From contig SCMQ01000023.1 in the NCBI GenBank assembly GCA_005503335.1, positions 1 through 64,000 on the forward strand: 64,000 nt of DNA. The letters run 5' to 3'. This document shows positions 1 to 9,265 of the stretch, piece after piece. Position 1 is the first letter of the stretch; every line of letters begins with the position of its first letter. Made by a program: the position numbers and the translations under genes. The DNA is from Comamonadaceae bacterium 2FH. GTDB lineage: Bacteria; Pseudomonadota; Gammaproteobacteria; Burkholderiales; Burkholderiaceae_C. The notes beneath the pieces were generated by a model. The model did not search any database. It had not been told where the DNA came from and was given only the letters and a program-made list of their open reading frames with translations.

Positions 1-32
1 GGACTCGATCAGGACGCTGCGCCTTCAGTTGA

Positions 33-866
33 GCGTCGCACTCGCAGGCGCCCTGGGACATTGCCCGCATTGCGCCGCGGTTAGCGTCCGACTACGTTTG
101 TGACACAGTAAGACTAGCGAAGCCGGATTCAATGGTGTTTCATAAGCACCCGCTCTATTCCCGGTTCGACAAGCTCTGCCGCCTACTCAATGGCGGACTC
201 TCCTTTGCCGGGAACATAGTGCCAATTGGCATGAAAGAGACTTCGCTGCTCTACGAGTATTGGTGCTTTCTGAAAATCATCGGACTGCTTCGGGAACGCT
301 TCGACTTGAAAGAGCAATCGGTGGTGCAGGTCAACCGACTGCGGACCACGGTGGCCCTGTCGAAAGGCAAGTCCTCCGCCATGCGCTTTGTCCACAAGCC
401 GACCGGCAAGCCTCTTTACGTGGTCTACAACCGACTCTTCAACCGCTTGCCCACGATCGCCCAGAAGCCAGACAACGTCATCCAGTTCGCCAGTGAGGAC
501 AAGTTCTACATATTCGACGCTAAGTATCGAATCCAATTCGACGGGGACTACGTCAAGCTCTATGGCGGGCCGGGGCCAACGTCCGACGACGTGAACACCA
601 TGCACCGCTACCGCGACGCCATCGCGATTCCTCATCCGATGAAGCCGCAGGAATACAAGCAAGGCGTGGTTGCCGGTGCAGTAGTCCTATTCCCCTACCC
701 CAACGAAGAGGCCTTCCGCGCGCACAAGTTCTACAAGAGCATCAACCAGGTTGAGATCGGCGGGCTGCCCTTCCTGCCAGGTGCGACGACCTTGGTCGCT
801 GAAAAAATTGAGGCGTTGCTCTCGGCGGAATACCCCGATCCGCCGACTGTCAGTGCTCCGGCCTAA
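33..866 (+). CDS. DUF2357 / PD-(D/E)XK-type protein, C-terminal part, start uncertain
   Basis: The first in-frame ATG is at 132 (244 residues to the stop at 866), but the frame is open from 33, after a TGA at 30-32, and the extra 33 codons read like protein. The product resembles the C-terminal nuclease-like domain of DUF2357/DUF524 proteins (PDDEXK_7). Counting from the ATG, LYEYWCFLKI (about residues 40-49) would supply the conserved glutamate, FDAKYRI (about 130) the D-x-K motif, and NTMHRYRDAI follows (about 156). Such proteins often sit in restriction or defence loci beside McrB-like ATPases; no partner is visible because the window starts here. Family members are usually much longer, so this is either the end of a gene cut by the window edge with a frameshift near position 30, or a degraded remnant. 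GC content is clearly lower than downstream, which suggests transfer. Family moderately sure, start unsure. Confidence 0.6.
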   Translation, partial: ASHSQAPWDIARIAPRLASDYVCDTVRLAKPDSMVFHKHPLYSRFDKLCRLLNGGLSFAGNIVPIGMKETSLLYEYWCFLKIIGLLRERFDLKEQSVVQVNRLRTTVALSKGKSSAMRFVHKPTGKPLYVVYNRLFNRLPTIAQKPDNVIQFASEDKFYIFDAKYRIQFDGDYVKLYGGPGPTSDDVNTMHRYRDAIAIPHPMKPQEYKQGVVAGAVVLFPYPNEEAFRAHKFYKSINQVEIGGLPFLPGATTLVAEKIEALLSAEYPDPPTVSAPA

Positions 867-1199
867 GCCCCGTCATCAAAGCTAGGGATGGGCTGTTGCC
901 GCATCATTGGCAGCGCCCAAGCGCACCGTCCACGCCTGACTGTCAAGCACGCCGGCAACCAGCGGTCAACATGGGTTGTCCGGACGGATACCGCTCCACC
1001 GCCAGTCCGATCTCAAGACGGGTTCGCCAGCCATATATGGACGCCCCCTATGCCAAGCTCTCAATTCGTGACGACTCGAATGTAAAGATTACACCCGTAC
1101 ATTCTGACTTTCATTGCAACCTTTGAACTGCTATCCCTGATGGGTTGCGCTGGTTGACGCCTCGATCGCTTACACGCAATCTTGGTGCCCCGGCTGGCG
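867..1199. other. Non-coding stretch at the edge of the accessory segment
   Basis: About 330 bases between the nuclease-like gene and the end of the DUF1178 gene (opposite strand). Two short open frames here (888-1085 and 896-1126) lack a ribosome binding site and have no recognisable product. No tRNA, direct repeat or integrase remnant was seen. Composition is intermediate and more AT-rich than the nuo region, so the boundary between foreign and core DNA probably lies here. Confidence 0.5.
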
Positions 1200-1652
1200 C
1201 TACTGCAACGGCCCCTTGAGCCCAGCCGGCACGGGCAGCGGCAGCACGGCGATGCCTTCGTCGAGCAAGGCCTCGGTGTCCTCGCGCGAGGCCTGGCCGC
1301 GGATGTTGCGCTCCTCGGTCTCGCCGTAGTGGATGCGGCGCGCCTCTTCGGCGAATTTCTCGCCCACGTCTTCGGTGTTGGCCATCACATGGCGGACCAT
1401 CTTGAGCCAGGCCGCCTGCCGCGCCGCGACCTTGGGGTCGGGCTCGGCCTGGGCGGGCGCACCCACTTCGGCCGCGCCCGCGGTGGCGCCCAGGTTCAGG
1501 CGCGGCGCGCTGGGCAGCTTGGCCACGGCGGTGTCGCCGCAGACCGGGCAGGCCACGAGCTGGCGCGCCAGCTGCGACCGGAAATCGTCTTCGGACGCGA
1601 ACCAGCCTTCAAAGCCGTGCTGGTGCACGCACTGGAGGTTGAGCACCTTCAT
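1200..1652 (-). CDS. DUF1178 family protein
   Basis: A 150-residue protein of the DUF1178 family, which is widespread in alpha- and betaproteobacteria and has no established function. The start MKVLNLQC is typical: the family begins with a short segment followed by GFEGWFAS. A CPVCG motif at about residue 35 could form half of a zinc ribbon, with the early cysteine nearby. The C-terminal half holds the conserved stretch with HVMANTEDVGEKFAEEARRIHYGE. It is the last gene of the minus-strand run, 21 bases after the NUDIX gene, so it is probably cotranscribed with nuoN, the DUF2818 gene and the NUDIX gene. Family assignment is sure; role unknown. Confidence 0.88.
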   Translation of the reverse strand: MKVLNLQCVHQHGFEGWFASEDDFRSQLARQLVACPVCGDTAVAKLPSAPRLNLGATAGAAEVGAPAQAEPDPKVAARQAAWLKMVRHVMANTEDVGEKFAEEARRIHYGETEERNIRGQASREDTEALLDEGIAVLPLPVPAGLKGPLQ

Positions 1653-1673
1653 GCCGCCATTATCCTGCGCAGT

Positions 1674-2264
1674 TCAGGCCGGCGCTGCCTGCCAGTCCAA
1701 TGCCCAGCGGCCGTCCAGCACATTCTGCAGCCACAGCGCACCGGTCAGGGTCTTGGCGTCGGTGACCCGGCCCTCGCGGCACCATTGCAGCAGGACCTCG
1801 GGCGTGGCGGTGAACACCTCGAGGAACTCGCCCGCGTCGAGCTCGCGCGCCCCCGCCTGCAGGCCGCGCGCGAACCAGATCTCGATGAACTCGGTGGAGT
1901 AGGCAATCACCGGGTGCAGCAGGCCGGCGCGCGCCCATTCGCGGGCGGTGTAGCCGGTCTCCTCGCGCAGCTCGCGCCGCGCGCAGACCCAGGGGTCCTC
2001 GCCGGGATCGAGCTTCCCGGCCGGGAATTCGATCATCACCTGCCCCACGGGGTAGCGGTACTGGCGCTCCAGCACCAGCTCAAGCGAGCCGTCGGCAGCC
2101 TCGAGCAGGGGAATCACCATCACCGCGCCGGGATGGACCACGTACTCGCGCGTGGTCTGGCTGCCGTCGGGCAGGCGCACGGTGTCGCGGAAGGCGTGCA
2201 GGAAATGGCCCTCGAACAGCTCCTGGCCGTCGATCTTGTGCTCTTGCAGGTCGCGCTGCGTCAT
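1674..2264 (-). CDS. NUDIX hydrolase, probable ADP-ribose pyrophosphatase
   Basis: This 196-residue protein carries a complete Nudix box, beginning GKLDPGED and continuing through RELREETGY at about residues 95-118, which binds the metal and hydrolyses a nucleoside diphosphate linked to another moiety. The N-terminal VVHPGAVMVIPLL and RQYRYPVGQVMIEFPAGK segments match the ADP-ribose pyrophosphatase (NudF/YffH-like) branch, which recycles ADP-ribose to AMP and ribose-5-phosphate in the cytoplasm. It lies 21 bases after the DUF2818 gene on the same strand. The exact substrate cannot be read from the sequence. Confidence 0.88.
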   Translation of the reverse strand: MTQRDLQEHKIDGQELFEGHFLHAFRDTVRLPDGSQTTREYVVHPGAVMVIPLLEAADGSLELVLERQYRYPVGQVMIEFPAGKLDPGEDPWVCARRELREETGYTAREWARAGLLHPVIAYSTEFIEIWFARGLQAGARELDAGEFLEVFTATPEVLLQWCREGRVTDAKTLTGALWLQNVLDGRWALDWQAAPA

Positions 2265-2285
2265 GGCCTTGCTGCCTTCAGTGCG

Positions 2286-2588
2286 TCAGTGGCGGTGTCT
2301 GAGCAGGTAGCGGAACACGAAGCCGGGAAAGGCCAGGGTCAGGAACAGCGCCGCGGTGATGGCGTAGAACTCCCAGCGCTGCGGCGCGATCTGACCGGCC
2401 CGCTGCTCCAGCAGCAGGCCCAGGCCGCCGACCGCGAAATACCAGAACACCAGCTCGGCCGCGCGCAACGCCAGGGGCTTGGGGCGCGCCATGGGAAACA
2501 CCGCCAGCAGGCGGTGGTTGAGAAACGGCAGGTTGGCGGCGCAGACGGCCGCCAGGATCACCAGCCAGATGGAGGCGGTTTGGGACAC
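2286..2588 (-). CDS. DUF2818 family membrane protein
   Basis: A 100-residue protein with three hydrophobic segments (about residues 6-24, 43-60 and 72-92), matching DUF2818, a small integral membrane family usually encoded just after nuoN in betaproteobacteria. It starts MSQTASIWLVILAAVCAANLP and ends with a basic RYLLRHRH tail that probably stays in the cytoplasm. It begins 24 bases after the nuoN stop and looks like the last member of the nuo operon. Position suggests a link with complex I assembly or stability, but this is inference from context only. Confidence 0.85.
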   Translation of the reverse strand: MSQTASIWLVILAAVCAANLPFLNHRLLAVFPMARPKPLALRAAELVFWYFAVGGLGLLLEQRAGQIAPQRWEFYAITAALFLTLAFPGFVFRYLLRHRH

Positions 2589-2612
2589 CCGGATGAGACC
2601 AGCAGTCCGCGC

Positions 2613-4100
2613 TCAGGTTCCCAGCATCTGCACGACGGCGCGCGCGCACAGGGTCATCAGCGCACCCGGCACGATGCCCAGCACCAGCACCAGCGCGCCG
2701 TTGAGCGAGAGCACCACGCGCACGTCGGCCGAGGCCGAGACGGTGGTCGCGGTGATCGGCTCGTCGAAGTACATGAGCTTGACGACGCGGATGTAGTAGA
2801 AGGCGCCGACCAGCGACATGAGCACGGCGAACACGGCCAGGGCGATGTAGAGGCTCTGGCCCGAGGCCACCAGGGCCTGCAGCACCGAGAGCTTGGCCTG
2901 GAAGCCGACCAACGGCGGGATGCCGGCCAGCGAGAACAGGCACACGGCCATCACGCCGGCGTACAGCGGGCTGCGCTGGTTGAGGCCGGCGAAGTCGGCG
3001 ATCTCCTCGCTCTCGAAGCCTTCGCGCGCCAGCAGCAGGATGATGCCGAAGCTCGCCAGCGTGGTCAGCACGTAGGTGACCATGTAGAACATGGCCGAGC
3101 TGTAGGCGTTGGCGGCGGGCAGCGCGCTGCCGCCCACCACGCCGGCCATCAGGCCGAGCAGCACGAAGCCCATCTGCGCGATGGTCGAGTAGGCCAGCAT
3201 GCGCTTGATGTTGGTCTGGGCGATGGCCGAGAGGTTGCCGATCACCAGCGAGGCGATGGCCAGCACGGTCAGCATCTGCTGCCAGTCGATGGCCAGCGGC
3301 AGCAGGCCCTCGACCAGCAGGCGGATCACGATGGCGAAGGCCGCCAGCTTGGGCGCGCCGCCTATCATCAGGGTCACGGCGGTGGGCGCGCCCTGGTAGA
3401 CGTCGGGCACCCACATGTGGAAGGGCACGGCGCCGAGCTTGAAGGCCAGGCCGGCGACGATGAAGACCAGGCCGAAGATCAGCACCTGATGCTTGATCTG
3501 GCCCGAGGCCACGGCCTTGAACACGGCGCCGATCTCCAGCGAGCCGGTGGCGCCGTAGAGCATGGACAGGCCGTACAGCAGGAAGCCCGAGGCCAGCGCG
3601 CCGAGCACGAAGTACTTCATGGCCGCTTCGGTGGCCGTGGCGTTGTCGCGGCGCAGCGCGACCAGGGCATAGGCGGACAGCGTGAGCAGTTCCAGGCCCA
3701 GGTAGATGACCAGGAAGTTGTTGCCCGAGATCATGACGAACATGCCGAGCAGCGAGAACATGGCCAGGGTGAAGAACTCGCCGCCGCGCAGCATGTCGCG
3801 CTCGGCCGCGTAGGGGCGGCCGTAGACCAGGGTCACCATCATGGCCAGCGCGGCAAAGCACTTGAGCCAGTTGCCCATGGCGTCGCTGACCGTCAGGTTG
3901 CCGAAGCCGTACATGGTCGCGCCGCCCTGGGCGTACAGGGCCTGCAGCCCGGCCACCAGGGCCAGCGCCAGCAGGGTCAGCACGTAGGTCGCGGTGCGGC
4001 GCGGGCTTTTCACGCCCAGGTCGACCAGCGCGATCACGCAGGCCAGGACCAGCAGCACGATTTCGGGGAAGACCGTGATCCAGCTGAGTGTGTCAATCAT
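2613..4100 (-). CDS. nuoN: NADH-quinone oxidoreductase subunit N
   Basis: NuoN is one of the three antiporter-like membrane subunits of complex I, which couple NADH oxidation by quinone to proton export. The product is 495 residues with about 14 hydrophobic segments; the signatures [18 protein letters not shown] and the lysine-bearing [24 protein letters not shown] (split by function) are characteristic. I chose the ATG at 4100 ([13 protein letters not shown]); a much longer open frame upstream is only read-through of GC-rich DNA overlapping nuoM. It starts 23 bases after nuoM and is followed by DUF2818. Confidence 0.97.
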   Translation of the reverse strand: MIDTLSWITVFPEIVLLVLACVIALVDLGVKSPRRTATYVLTLLALALVAGLQALYAQGGATMYGFGNLTVSDAMGNWLKCFAALAMMVTLVYGRPYAAERDMLRGGEFFTLAMFSLLGMFVMISGNNFLVIYLGLELLTLSAYALVALRRDNATATEAAMKYFVLGALASGFLLYGLSMLYGATGSLEIGAVFKAVASGQIKHQVLIFGLVFIVAGLAFKLGAVPFHMWVPDVYQGAPTAVTLMIGGAPKLAAFAIVIRLLVEGLLPLAIDWQQMLTVLAIASLVIGNLSAIAQTNIKRMLAYSTIAQMGFVLLGLMAGVVGGSALPAANAYSSAMFYMVTYVLTTLASFGIILLLAREGFESEEIADFAGLNQRSPLYAGVMAVCLFSLAGIPPLVGFQAKLSVLQALVASGQSLYIALAVFAVLMSLVGAFYYIRVVKLMYFDEPITATTVSASADVRVVLSLNGALVLVLGIVPGALMTLCARAVVQMLGT

Positions 4101-4123
4101 CTCTATCTCTCGAATTCGGTGGG

Positions 4124-5599
4124 TCAGTTCAGCTTGGACAGGGCCACGTGACGCAGCAGGTCCGCCACCGAGGTCTCCATCACGTCGGTGAAGGGCTTGG
4201 GATGGATGCCCATGTAGAGCACGGCCACCGCCAGCAGCGACAGCATCAGGAACTCGCGCGCGTTGATGTCGTCCAGCACGCGCACGTCCTCGTTGGCCAC
4301 CGGGCCGAGGTAGACGCGCTTGAACATCCACAGCGTGTAGGCCGCGCCGAAGATCAGCGCCGTGGAGGCCATCAGGCCCAGCCAGAAGTTGGCCTTCACC
4401 GCGCCCAGGATCACCATCCACTCGCCGACGAAACCGGCGGTGCCGGGCAGGCCGCAGTTGGCCATGGCGAACAGCAGCGCGAAGGCGGCGAACTTGGGCA
4501 TGGTGTTGACCACGCCGCCGTAGCTGGCGATCTCGCGCGAATGGACCCGGTCATACAGCACGCCTATGCACAGGAACATGGCGCCCGAGACGAAGCCGTG
4601 GGCGATCATCTGCACCAGGCCGCCGGACACGCCCAGCGGATTGAAGATGAAGAAACCCAGGGTGACGAAGCCCATGTGCGCCACCGAGGAGTAGGCGACC
4701 AGCTTCTTCATGTCCTGCTGCACCATGGCGACCAGGCCCACGTAGATCACGGCGATCAGCGACAGCGCGATGACCAGCACCGCCCACTCGCGCGAGGCGT
4801 CGGGCGCGATCGGCATGGAAAAGCGCAGGAAGCCGTAGGCGCCGAGCTTGAGCATGATGGCGGCCAGCACGGCCGAGCCGCCGGTGGGCGCCTCGACGTG
4901 CACGTCGGGCAGCCAGGTGTGGACCGGCCACATCGGCACCTTCACGGCGAAGGCGGCGAAGAAGGCGAAGAACAGCAGGTTCTGCGCGGTGGCCGACAGG
5001 GGCAGCTTGTGCCAGGCCATGATGTCGAAGCTGCCGCCCGACTTGACGTACAGGAAGACGAGCGCCACCAGGGTCAGCAGCGAGCCCAGCAGCGTGTAGA
5101 GGAAGAACTTGAAGGCCGCGTAGATCTTGTTCGGCCCGCCCCAGACGCCGATGATCAGGTACATCGGGATCAGCGTGGCCTCGAAGAACACGTAGAACAG
5201 GATGCCGTCGAGCGCGGTGAACACGCCGATCATCAGGCCGCTCAGGATCAGGAAAGCCGCCATGTACTGGTTCACGCGGCTGGTGATCACCTCCCAGCCC
5301 GCGATCACCACGACCACGTTGATGAAGGCCGTGAGCAGCACGAACCACAGCGAGATGCCGTCGACGCCCAGGTGGTAGTGCACATTGAAGCGGTCGATCC
5401 AGGGCGCCTTCTCGACGAACTGCATGGCCGAGGTGCCGAGCTGGAAGCCGTCGTACAGCGGCAGCGTGACCAGGAAGCTGGCCAGCGCGCCGATCAGCGC
5501 GATCCAGCGCACCGCGCGGGCCTGATCGTCACGGCCCAGGGCCAGCAGCACGACGCCGAAAAAGATAGGCGTCCAGATGGCAAGACTCAACAATCCCAT
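4124..5599 (-). CDS. nuoM: NADH-quinone oxidoreductase subunit M
   Basis: NuoM is the second antiporter-like proton-pumping subunit of complex I in the inner membrane. At 491 residues the length is normal. The invariant glutamate lies in [17 protein letters not shown] (about residue 140) and the pump lysine region is [20 protein letters not shown] (about 230). The ATG at 5599 follows a good AAGGAG ribosome binding site about 8 bases upstream. The gap to nuoL is only 14 bases, consistent with tight translational coupling inside the nuo operon. Confidence 0.98.
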   Translation of the reverse strand: MGLLSLAIWTPIFFGVVLLALGRDDQARAVRWIALIGALASFLVTLPLYDGFQLGTSAMQFVEKAPWIDRFNVHYHLGVDGISLWFVLLTAFINVVVVIAGWEVITSRVNQYMAAFLILSGLMIGVFTALDGILFYVFFEATLIPMYLIIGVWGGPNKIYAAFKFFLYTLLGSLLTLVALVFLYVKSGGSFDIMAWHKLPLSATAQNLLFFAFFAAFAVKVPMWPVHTWLPDVHVEAPTGGSAVLAAIMLKLGAYGFLRFSMPIAPDASREWAVLVIALSLIAVIYVGLVAMVQQDMKKLVAYSSVAHMGFVTLGFFIFNPLGVSGGLVQMIAHGFVSGAMFLCIGVLYDRVHSREIASYGGVVNTMPKFAAFALLFAMANCGLPGTAGFVGEWMVILGAVKANFWLGLMASTALIFGAAYTLWMFKRVYLGPVANEDVRVLDDINAREFLMLSLLAVAVLYMGIHPKPFTDVMETSVADLLRHVALSKLN

Positions 5600-5613
5600 T
5601 TTTCTTGTTCTCC

Positions 5614-7650
5614 TTACTTGTTGAGCCAGACGAAGTAGGTCATGAGCACGAAGATGCCCAGGATCATGACCAGCGCATAGTGGTAGAGGTAGCCCGACTG
5701 GAACCAGCGCACCACGCCGGCGACCCGGCCGACCAGCTTCCAGGAGCCGTCGACCAGCAGGCCGTCGATCAGCGCACGGTCGCCGCCTTTCCACAGGCCT
5801 GTGCCCAGGGCGCGCGCGCCGCGCGCCAGGATGTGCTCGTTGATCCAGTCGAGGTAGTACTTGTTCTCCAGCAGGCTGTGGATCGGCTGGAAGGCGCGCT
5901 TGATCGCGGCCGGCAGGGCCGGGTTGATCATGTACATGTAGTAGGACAGGGCCACGCCGGCCAGCGCCAGCCAGAACGGGGCCGTGCTGAGGGCATGCAG
6001 GGCCATGGCCACCGGGCCGTGGAACAGCTCGCCCAGTTCGGCCATGGCGTGGTGCTTGTCGGCATTGACGAAGATCGCGTCCTTGAAGAACTCGCCGAAC
6101 AGCATGGGCTGTATGGTCATGAAGCCGATCACGACCGAGGGGATGGCCAGCAGCAGCAGGGGCACCGTGACAACCCAGGGCGACTCGTGCGGCTTGTGGT
6201 GCTCGTCGCGGTGGTGGTGCGGGTCGGGCTCCTCGGCCTCGTCGTGGTCGTGCGCCTTGGGCTCCTGGTCGTAGCGCTCGGCGCCGTGGAACACCAGGAA
6301 GTACATGCGGAACGAGTAGAAGGCGGTGACGAACACGCCGGCCAGCACGGCGAAATGCGCGAAGCCGGCCGCCGGCAGGTGACTCTCGGCCACGGCCTCG
6401 ATGATGCTGTCCTTGGAGTAGAAGCCGGAGAACAGCGGCGTGCCGATCAGTGCCAGCGAGCCCAGCAGCGAGGTGATCCAGGTGATGGGCATGTACTTAC
6501 GCACGCCGCCCATCCAGCGGATGTCCTGGTTGTGGTGCATACCCATGATGACCGAACCGGCGCCGAGGAACAGCAGGGCCTTGAAGAAGGCGTGCGTCAT
6601 CAGGTGGAACACGGCGACCGAGTAGGCCGAGGCGCCCAGCGCCACCGTCATGTAGCCCAGCTGCGACAGCGTGGAATAGGCCACCACGCGCTTGATGTCG
6701 TTCTGGATGATGCCCAGGAAGCCCATGAACAGCGCGGTGATCGCGCCGATCACGAGGATCAGGTTGAGCGCGGTGTCACTGAGCTCGAACAGCGGCGACA
6801 TGCGCGCCACCATGAAGATGCCGGCCGTCACCATGGTGGCGGCGTGGATCAGCGCCGAGATCGGCGTCGGGCCTTCCATCGAGTCGGGCAGCCAGACATG
6901 CAGCGGGAACTGGGCCGACTTGCCCATGGCGCCGACGAACAGGCAGATGCAGATCACGGTGATCAACATCCAGTCGGTGCCGGGGAAGGCGATCTGCGAG
7001 AGCTCGCCGGCCTTGGCGAAGGTCTCGGCATAGTTGAGCGTGCCGGCATAGGCGGCCAGCAGGCCTATGCCCAGGATGAAGCCGAAGTCGCCCACGCGGT
7101 TGACCAGGAAGGCCTTCATGTTGGCGAAGATGGCGCTGGGCTTGTTGAACCAGAAGCCGATCAGCAGGTAGGACACCAAGCCCACGGCCTCCCAGCCGAA
7201 GAACAGCTGCAGCATGTTGTTGCTCATCACGAGCATCAGCATGGAGAAGGTGAACAGCGAGATGTAGGCGAAGAAGCGGTTGTAGCCCTCGTCCTCTTCC
7301 ATGTAGCCTATGGTGTAGAGGTGCACCATCAGCGAGACGAAGGTCACCACGCACATCATCATGGCGGTGAGGCCGTCGACCAGGAAGCCGATCTCCATCT
7401 TGAGCCCGCCCACCACCATCCAGGTGTAGAGGGTCTCGTTGAGGCGCGCGCCGTCCAGCGCCACGCTCTTGAGCGTCATGGCCGAGATCACGAAGGCGAC
7501 CAGCACGCCCAGGATGGTCAGGCTGTGCGAGACGCGGCGGCCGATCAAGTTACCGCCGAACGAGGTGCCCAGCACGCCGGCCAGCAGGGAGCCGACCAGG
7601 GGCGCCAGCGGCACCGCCAGCAGGGTCGAGGCAGAAAGGGTTTGGCTCAT
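5614..7650 (-). CDS. nuoL: NADH-quinone oxidoreductase subunit L
   Basis: NuoL is the distal proton-pumping subunit of complex I, with the long lateral helix at its C terminus. The product has 678 residues, starting MSQTLSASTLLAVPLAPL at 7650. Diagnostic segments are LFFGWEAVGLVSYLLIGFW (conserved glutamate, about residue 150) and GKSAQFPLHVWLPDSMEGPT (pump lysine, about 230). A histidine-rich hydrophilic loop (HDHDEAEEPDPHHHRDEHH, about residues 460-480, bases 6184-6270) separates the antiporter core from the C-terminal helices. The upstream intercistronic space from nuoK is almost entirely filled by a copy of the GC-rich repeat (7661-7733), which ends 15 bases before the ATG. Confidence 0.98.
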   Translation of the reverse strand: MSQTLSASTLLAVPLAPLVGSLLAGVLGTSFGGNLIGRRVSHSLTILGVLVAFVISAMTLKSVALDGARLNETLYTWMVVGGLKMEIGFLVDGLTAMMMCVVTFVSLMVHLYTIGYMEEDEGYNRFFAYISLFTFSMLMLVMSNNMLQLFFGWEAVGLVSYLLIGFWFNKPSAIFANMKAFLVNRVGDFGFILGIGLLAAYAGTLNYAETFAKAGELSQIAFPGTDWMLITVICICLFVGAMGKSAQFPLHVWLPDSMEGPTPISALIHAATMVTAGIFMVARMSPLFELSDTALNLILVIGAITALFMGFLGIIQNDIKRVVAYSTLSQLGYMTVALGASAYSVAVFHLMTHAFFKALLFLGAGSVIMGMHHNQDIRWMGGVRKYMPITWITSLLGSLALIGTPLFSGFYSKDSIIEAVAESHLPAAGFAHFAVLAGVFVTAFYSFRMYFLVFHGAERYDQEPKAHDHDEAEEPDPHHHRDEHHKPHESPWVVTVPLLLLAIPSVVIGFMTIQPMLFGEFFKDAIFVNADKHHAMAELGELFHGPVAMALHALSTAPFWLALAGVALSYYMYMINPALPAAIKRAFQPIHSLLENKYYLDWINEHILARGARALGTGLWKGGDRALIDGLLVDGSWKLVGRVAGVVRWFQSGYLYHYALVMILGIFVLMTYFVWLNK

Positions 7651-7660
7651 GTCAGACCGC

Positions 7661-7733
7661 CCGCAGGGCCGCCCCAAGGGCGGGATGCGCCCCCTCGGGG
7701 GGCAGCGAATACACGAAGTGAGGAGCGTGGGGG
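7661..7733 (-). repeat. Intercistronic GC-rich repeat, copy 1 (nuoK-nuoL)
   Basis: On the minus strand it reads CCCCCACGCT, then CACTTCGTGTATTCGCTG, then a CCCCCCGAGGGGGC palindrome, and ends TTGGGGCGGCCC 15 bases before the nuoL ATG. It matches copies at 12526, 15750 and 33588, and in part at 16961 and 23130. It starts 9 bases after the nuoK stop codon, so it makes up nearly the whole gap. Confidence 0.9.
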
Positions 7734-7742
7734 CACATGTGT

Positions 7743-8051
7743 TTAACCCTTGAGCGTGTTGAGTTCGTCCACGTTGATGCTGGACTTGTTGCGGAACAGC
7801 AGGACCAGGATGGCCAGGCCGATCGCCGACTCGGCGGCCGCCACCGTCAGGATGAAGAACACGAAGACCTGGCCATGCATGTCGCCCAGGTAGTGGGAGA
7901 AGGCCACGAAGTTCGTGTTCACCGCCAGCAGCATCAGCTCGATCGCCATCAGCAGCACGATGAGGTTGCGGCGGTTGAGGAAGATGCCGATCACGGCCAG
8001 CGCGAACAGCATCGCGCCCAGCGAAAGATAGTGTCCCAGCGTCAGTGTCAT
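7743..8051 (-). CDS. nuoK: NADH-quinone oxidoreductase subunit K
   Basis: NuoK is a small three-helix subunit of the complex I membrane arm that forms part of the central proton path. The product is 102 residues, the usual length. It shows both membrane glutamates: one in [13 protein letters not shown] (about residue 37) and one in [13 protein letters not shown] (about 73). The ATG at 8049-8051 overlaps the nuoJ stop (ATGA, 4 bases), indicating coupled translation with NuoJ. The gap to nuoL contains the GC-rich repeat. Confidence 0.98.
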   Translation of the reverse strand: MTLTLGHYLSLGAMLFALAVIGIFLNRRNLIVLLMAIELMLLAVNTNFVAFSHYLGDMHGQVFVFFILTVAAAESAIGLAILVLLFRNKSSINVDELNTLKG

Positions 8052-8698
8052 GCCTGCTTCTCCTCGTTGGCGGGCGCTGCGGCCTTCTGCGTGGCGGCCA
8101 GCGACACCAGGGAGACCCGGTCACGGGCGCGCACGCGGACCTGGTCGGCCGGGTTGACGGTCTTGGTGTCCTTGCGCTGGCGCAGGGTCAGCGCGATCGC
8201 GGCGAACATCGCCACCAGCAGGATGGCGGCCGCGACCTGGATCGGGTACAGGTACTCGGTGTAGAGCAGCTGGCCCAGGGCCTTGGTGTTGGAGTACGGC
8301 ACGGCCTGGGCCGCGCCGGCGGCGGCAGCCGCCACGCGCGGTTCCTCGGCGACGCGGAAGCCGCCCATCAGCACGGCCGCCATCTCCAGCGCAACCAGCG
8401 CACCTATGGTCGCGGCCAGCGGGAAATGCCGCCAGAAACCCTTGCGTATGCTGTCCATGTTGAGGTCCAGCATCATCACCACGAACAGGAACAGCACCAT
8501 CACGGCGCCCAGGTAGACCAGCACCAGCGTGATGGCCAGGAACTCGGCCTTGAGCAGCAGCCACAGGGCCGCCGCCTGCGAGAAGGCCAGCATGAGGAAC
8601 AGCACGGCGTGCACGGTGTTGCGCGCCGTGATGACCCGGAAGGCCGCGAGCAGCAGCACGACCGAGAACAGGTAGAAGAAACCAGTCTTGACGTCCAT
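8048..8698 (-). CDS. nuoJ: NADH-quinone oxidoreductase subunit J
   Basis: NuoJ is a five-helix membrane subunit of complex I located near the quinone entry site. The product has 216 residues starting [20 protein letters not shown]. The conserved tyrosine-glycine region appears as [22 protein letters not shown] (about residues 55-75). The C-terminal tail is extended and hydrophilic (about 40 residues, rich in Ala, Arg, Lys). I chose the ATG at 8698; an upstream extension would overlap nuoI. It is separated from nuoI by 44 bases and overlaps nuoK by 4. Confidence 0.96.
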   Translation of the reverse strand: MDVKTGFFYLFSVVLLLAAFRVITARNTVHAVLFLMLAFSQAAALWLLLKAEFLAITLVLVYLGAVMVLFLFVVMMLDLNMDSIRKGFWRHFPLAATIGALVALEMAAVLMGGFRVAEEPRVAAAAAGAAQAVPYSNTKALGQLLYTEYLYPIQVAAAILLVAMFAAIALTLRQRKDTKTVNPADQVRVRARDRVSLVSLAATQKAAAPANEEKQA

Positions 8699-8742
8699 GG
8701 GAGGATCTTTGTGTTGGGTGCGGGCCGGCGGGCAGCGACGCG

Positions 8743-9252
8743 TCAGCGGTACTTGGCGTCCGCCGCCTTGGCCGCGGAGATCTCTTTGGCGTAGCGGTCG
8801 CCCACGGCCAGCAGCATGTCCTTGGTGAAGTACAGGTCGCCGCGCTTTTCGCCGTGGTACTCGAGGATCTGGGTCTCGACGATGGCGTCCACCGGGCAGG
8901 CCTCCTCGCAGAAGCCGCAGAAGATGCACTTGGTCAGGTCGATGTCGTAGCGCGTGGTGCGGCGCGAGCCGTCGTCGCGCGCGTCGGACTCGATGGTGAT
9001 CGCCACCGCCGGGCACACGGCCTCGCAGAGCTTGCAGGCGATGCAGCGCTCCTCGCCGTTGTCGTAGCGGCGCAGGGCGTGCAGGCCGCGAAAGCGCGGC
9101 GACAGGGGCGTCTTCTCCTCGGGGAACTGCACCGTGACCTTGCGCCTGAAGGCGTAGCGGCCGGTCAGGGCCATGCCCTTGAACAGTTCCACGAGCATGA
9201 AGCTCTTGAAGAAATCCTTGATCGAGAAGGGGGAAGCAGCGAAGGCAGCCAT
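8743..9252 (-). CDS. nuoI: NADH-quinone oxidoreductase subunit I
   Basis: NuoI is the ferredoxin-like subunit of the peripheral arm that carries clusters N6a and N6b and passes electrons toward NuoB. The 169-residue product has two classical 4Fe-4S motifs, [12 protein letters not shown] (about residues 71-82) and [12 protein letters not shown] (about 110-121). The N-terminal helix ([18 protein letters not shown]) is the amphipathic membrane anchor expected for the family. It lies 13 bases after nuoH. Confidence 0.98.
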   Translation of the reverse strand: MAAFAASPFSIKDFFKSFMLVELFKGMALTGRYAFRRKVTVQFPEEKTPLSPRFRGLHALRRYDNGEERCIACKLCEAVCPAVAITIESDARDDGSRRTTRYDIDLTKCIFCGFCEEACPVDAIVETQILEYHGEKRGDLYFTKDMLLAVGDRYAKEISAAKAADAKYR

Positions 9253-9265
9253 GTTTTTCCCTGCT

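Noticed and set aside
888-1126. Two short overlapping open frames after the nuclease-like gene
   Set aside because: No ribosome binding site, no protein-like composition, and they overlap in different frames.
1182-4151. A 989-codon open frame on the plus strand opposite nuoN and neighbours
   Set aside because: It is rich in His, Gln, Arg and Gly with no domain, lies antisense to genes of certain identity, and is typical of stop-poor frames in GC-rich DNA. Similar long antisense frames at 5605-7746, 10669-12624, 14288-17398, 19664-23221 and 43514-46447 were rejected for the same reason.
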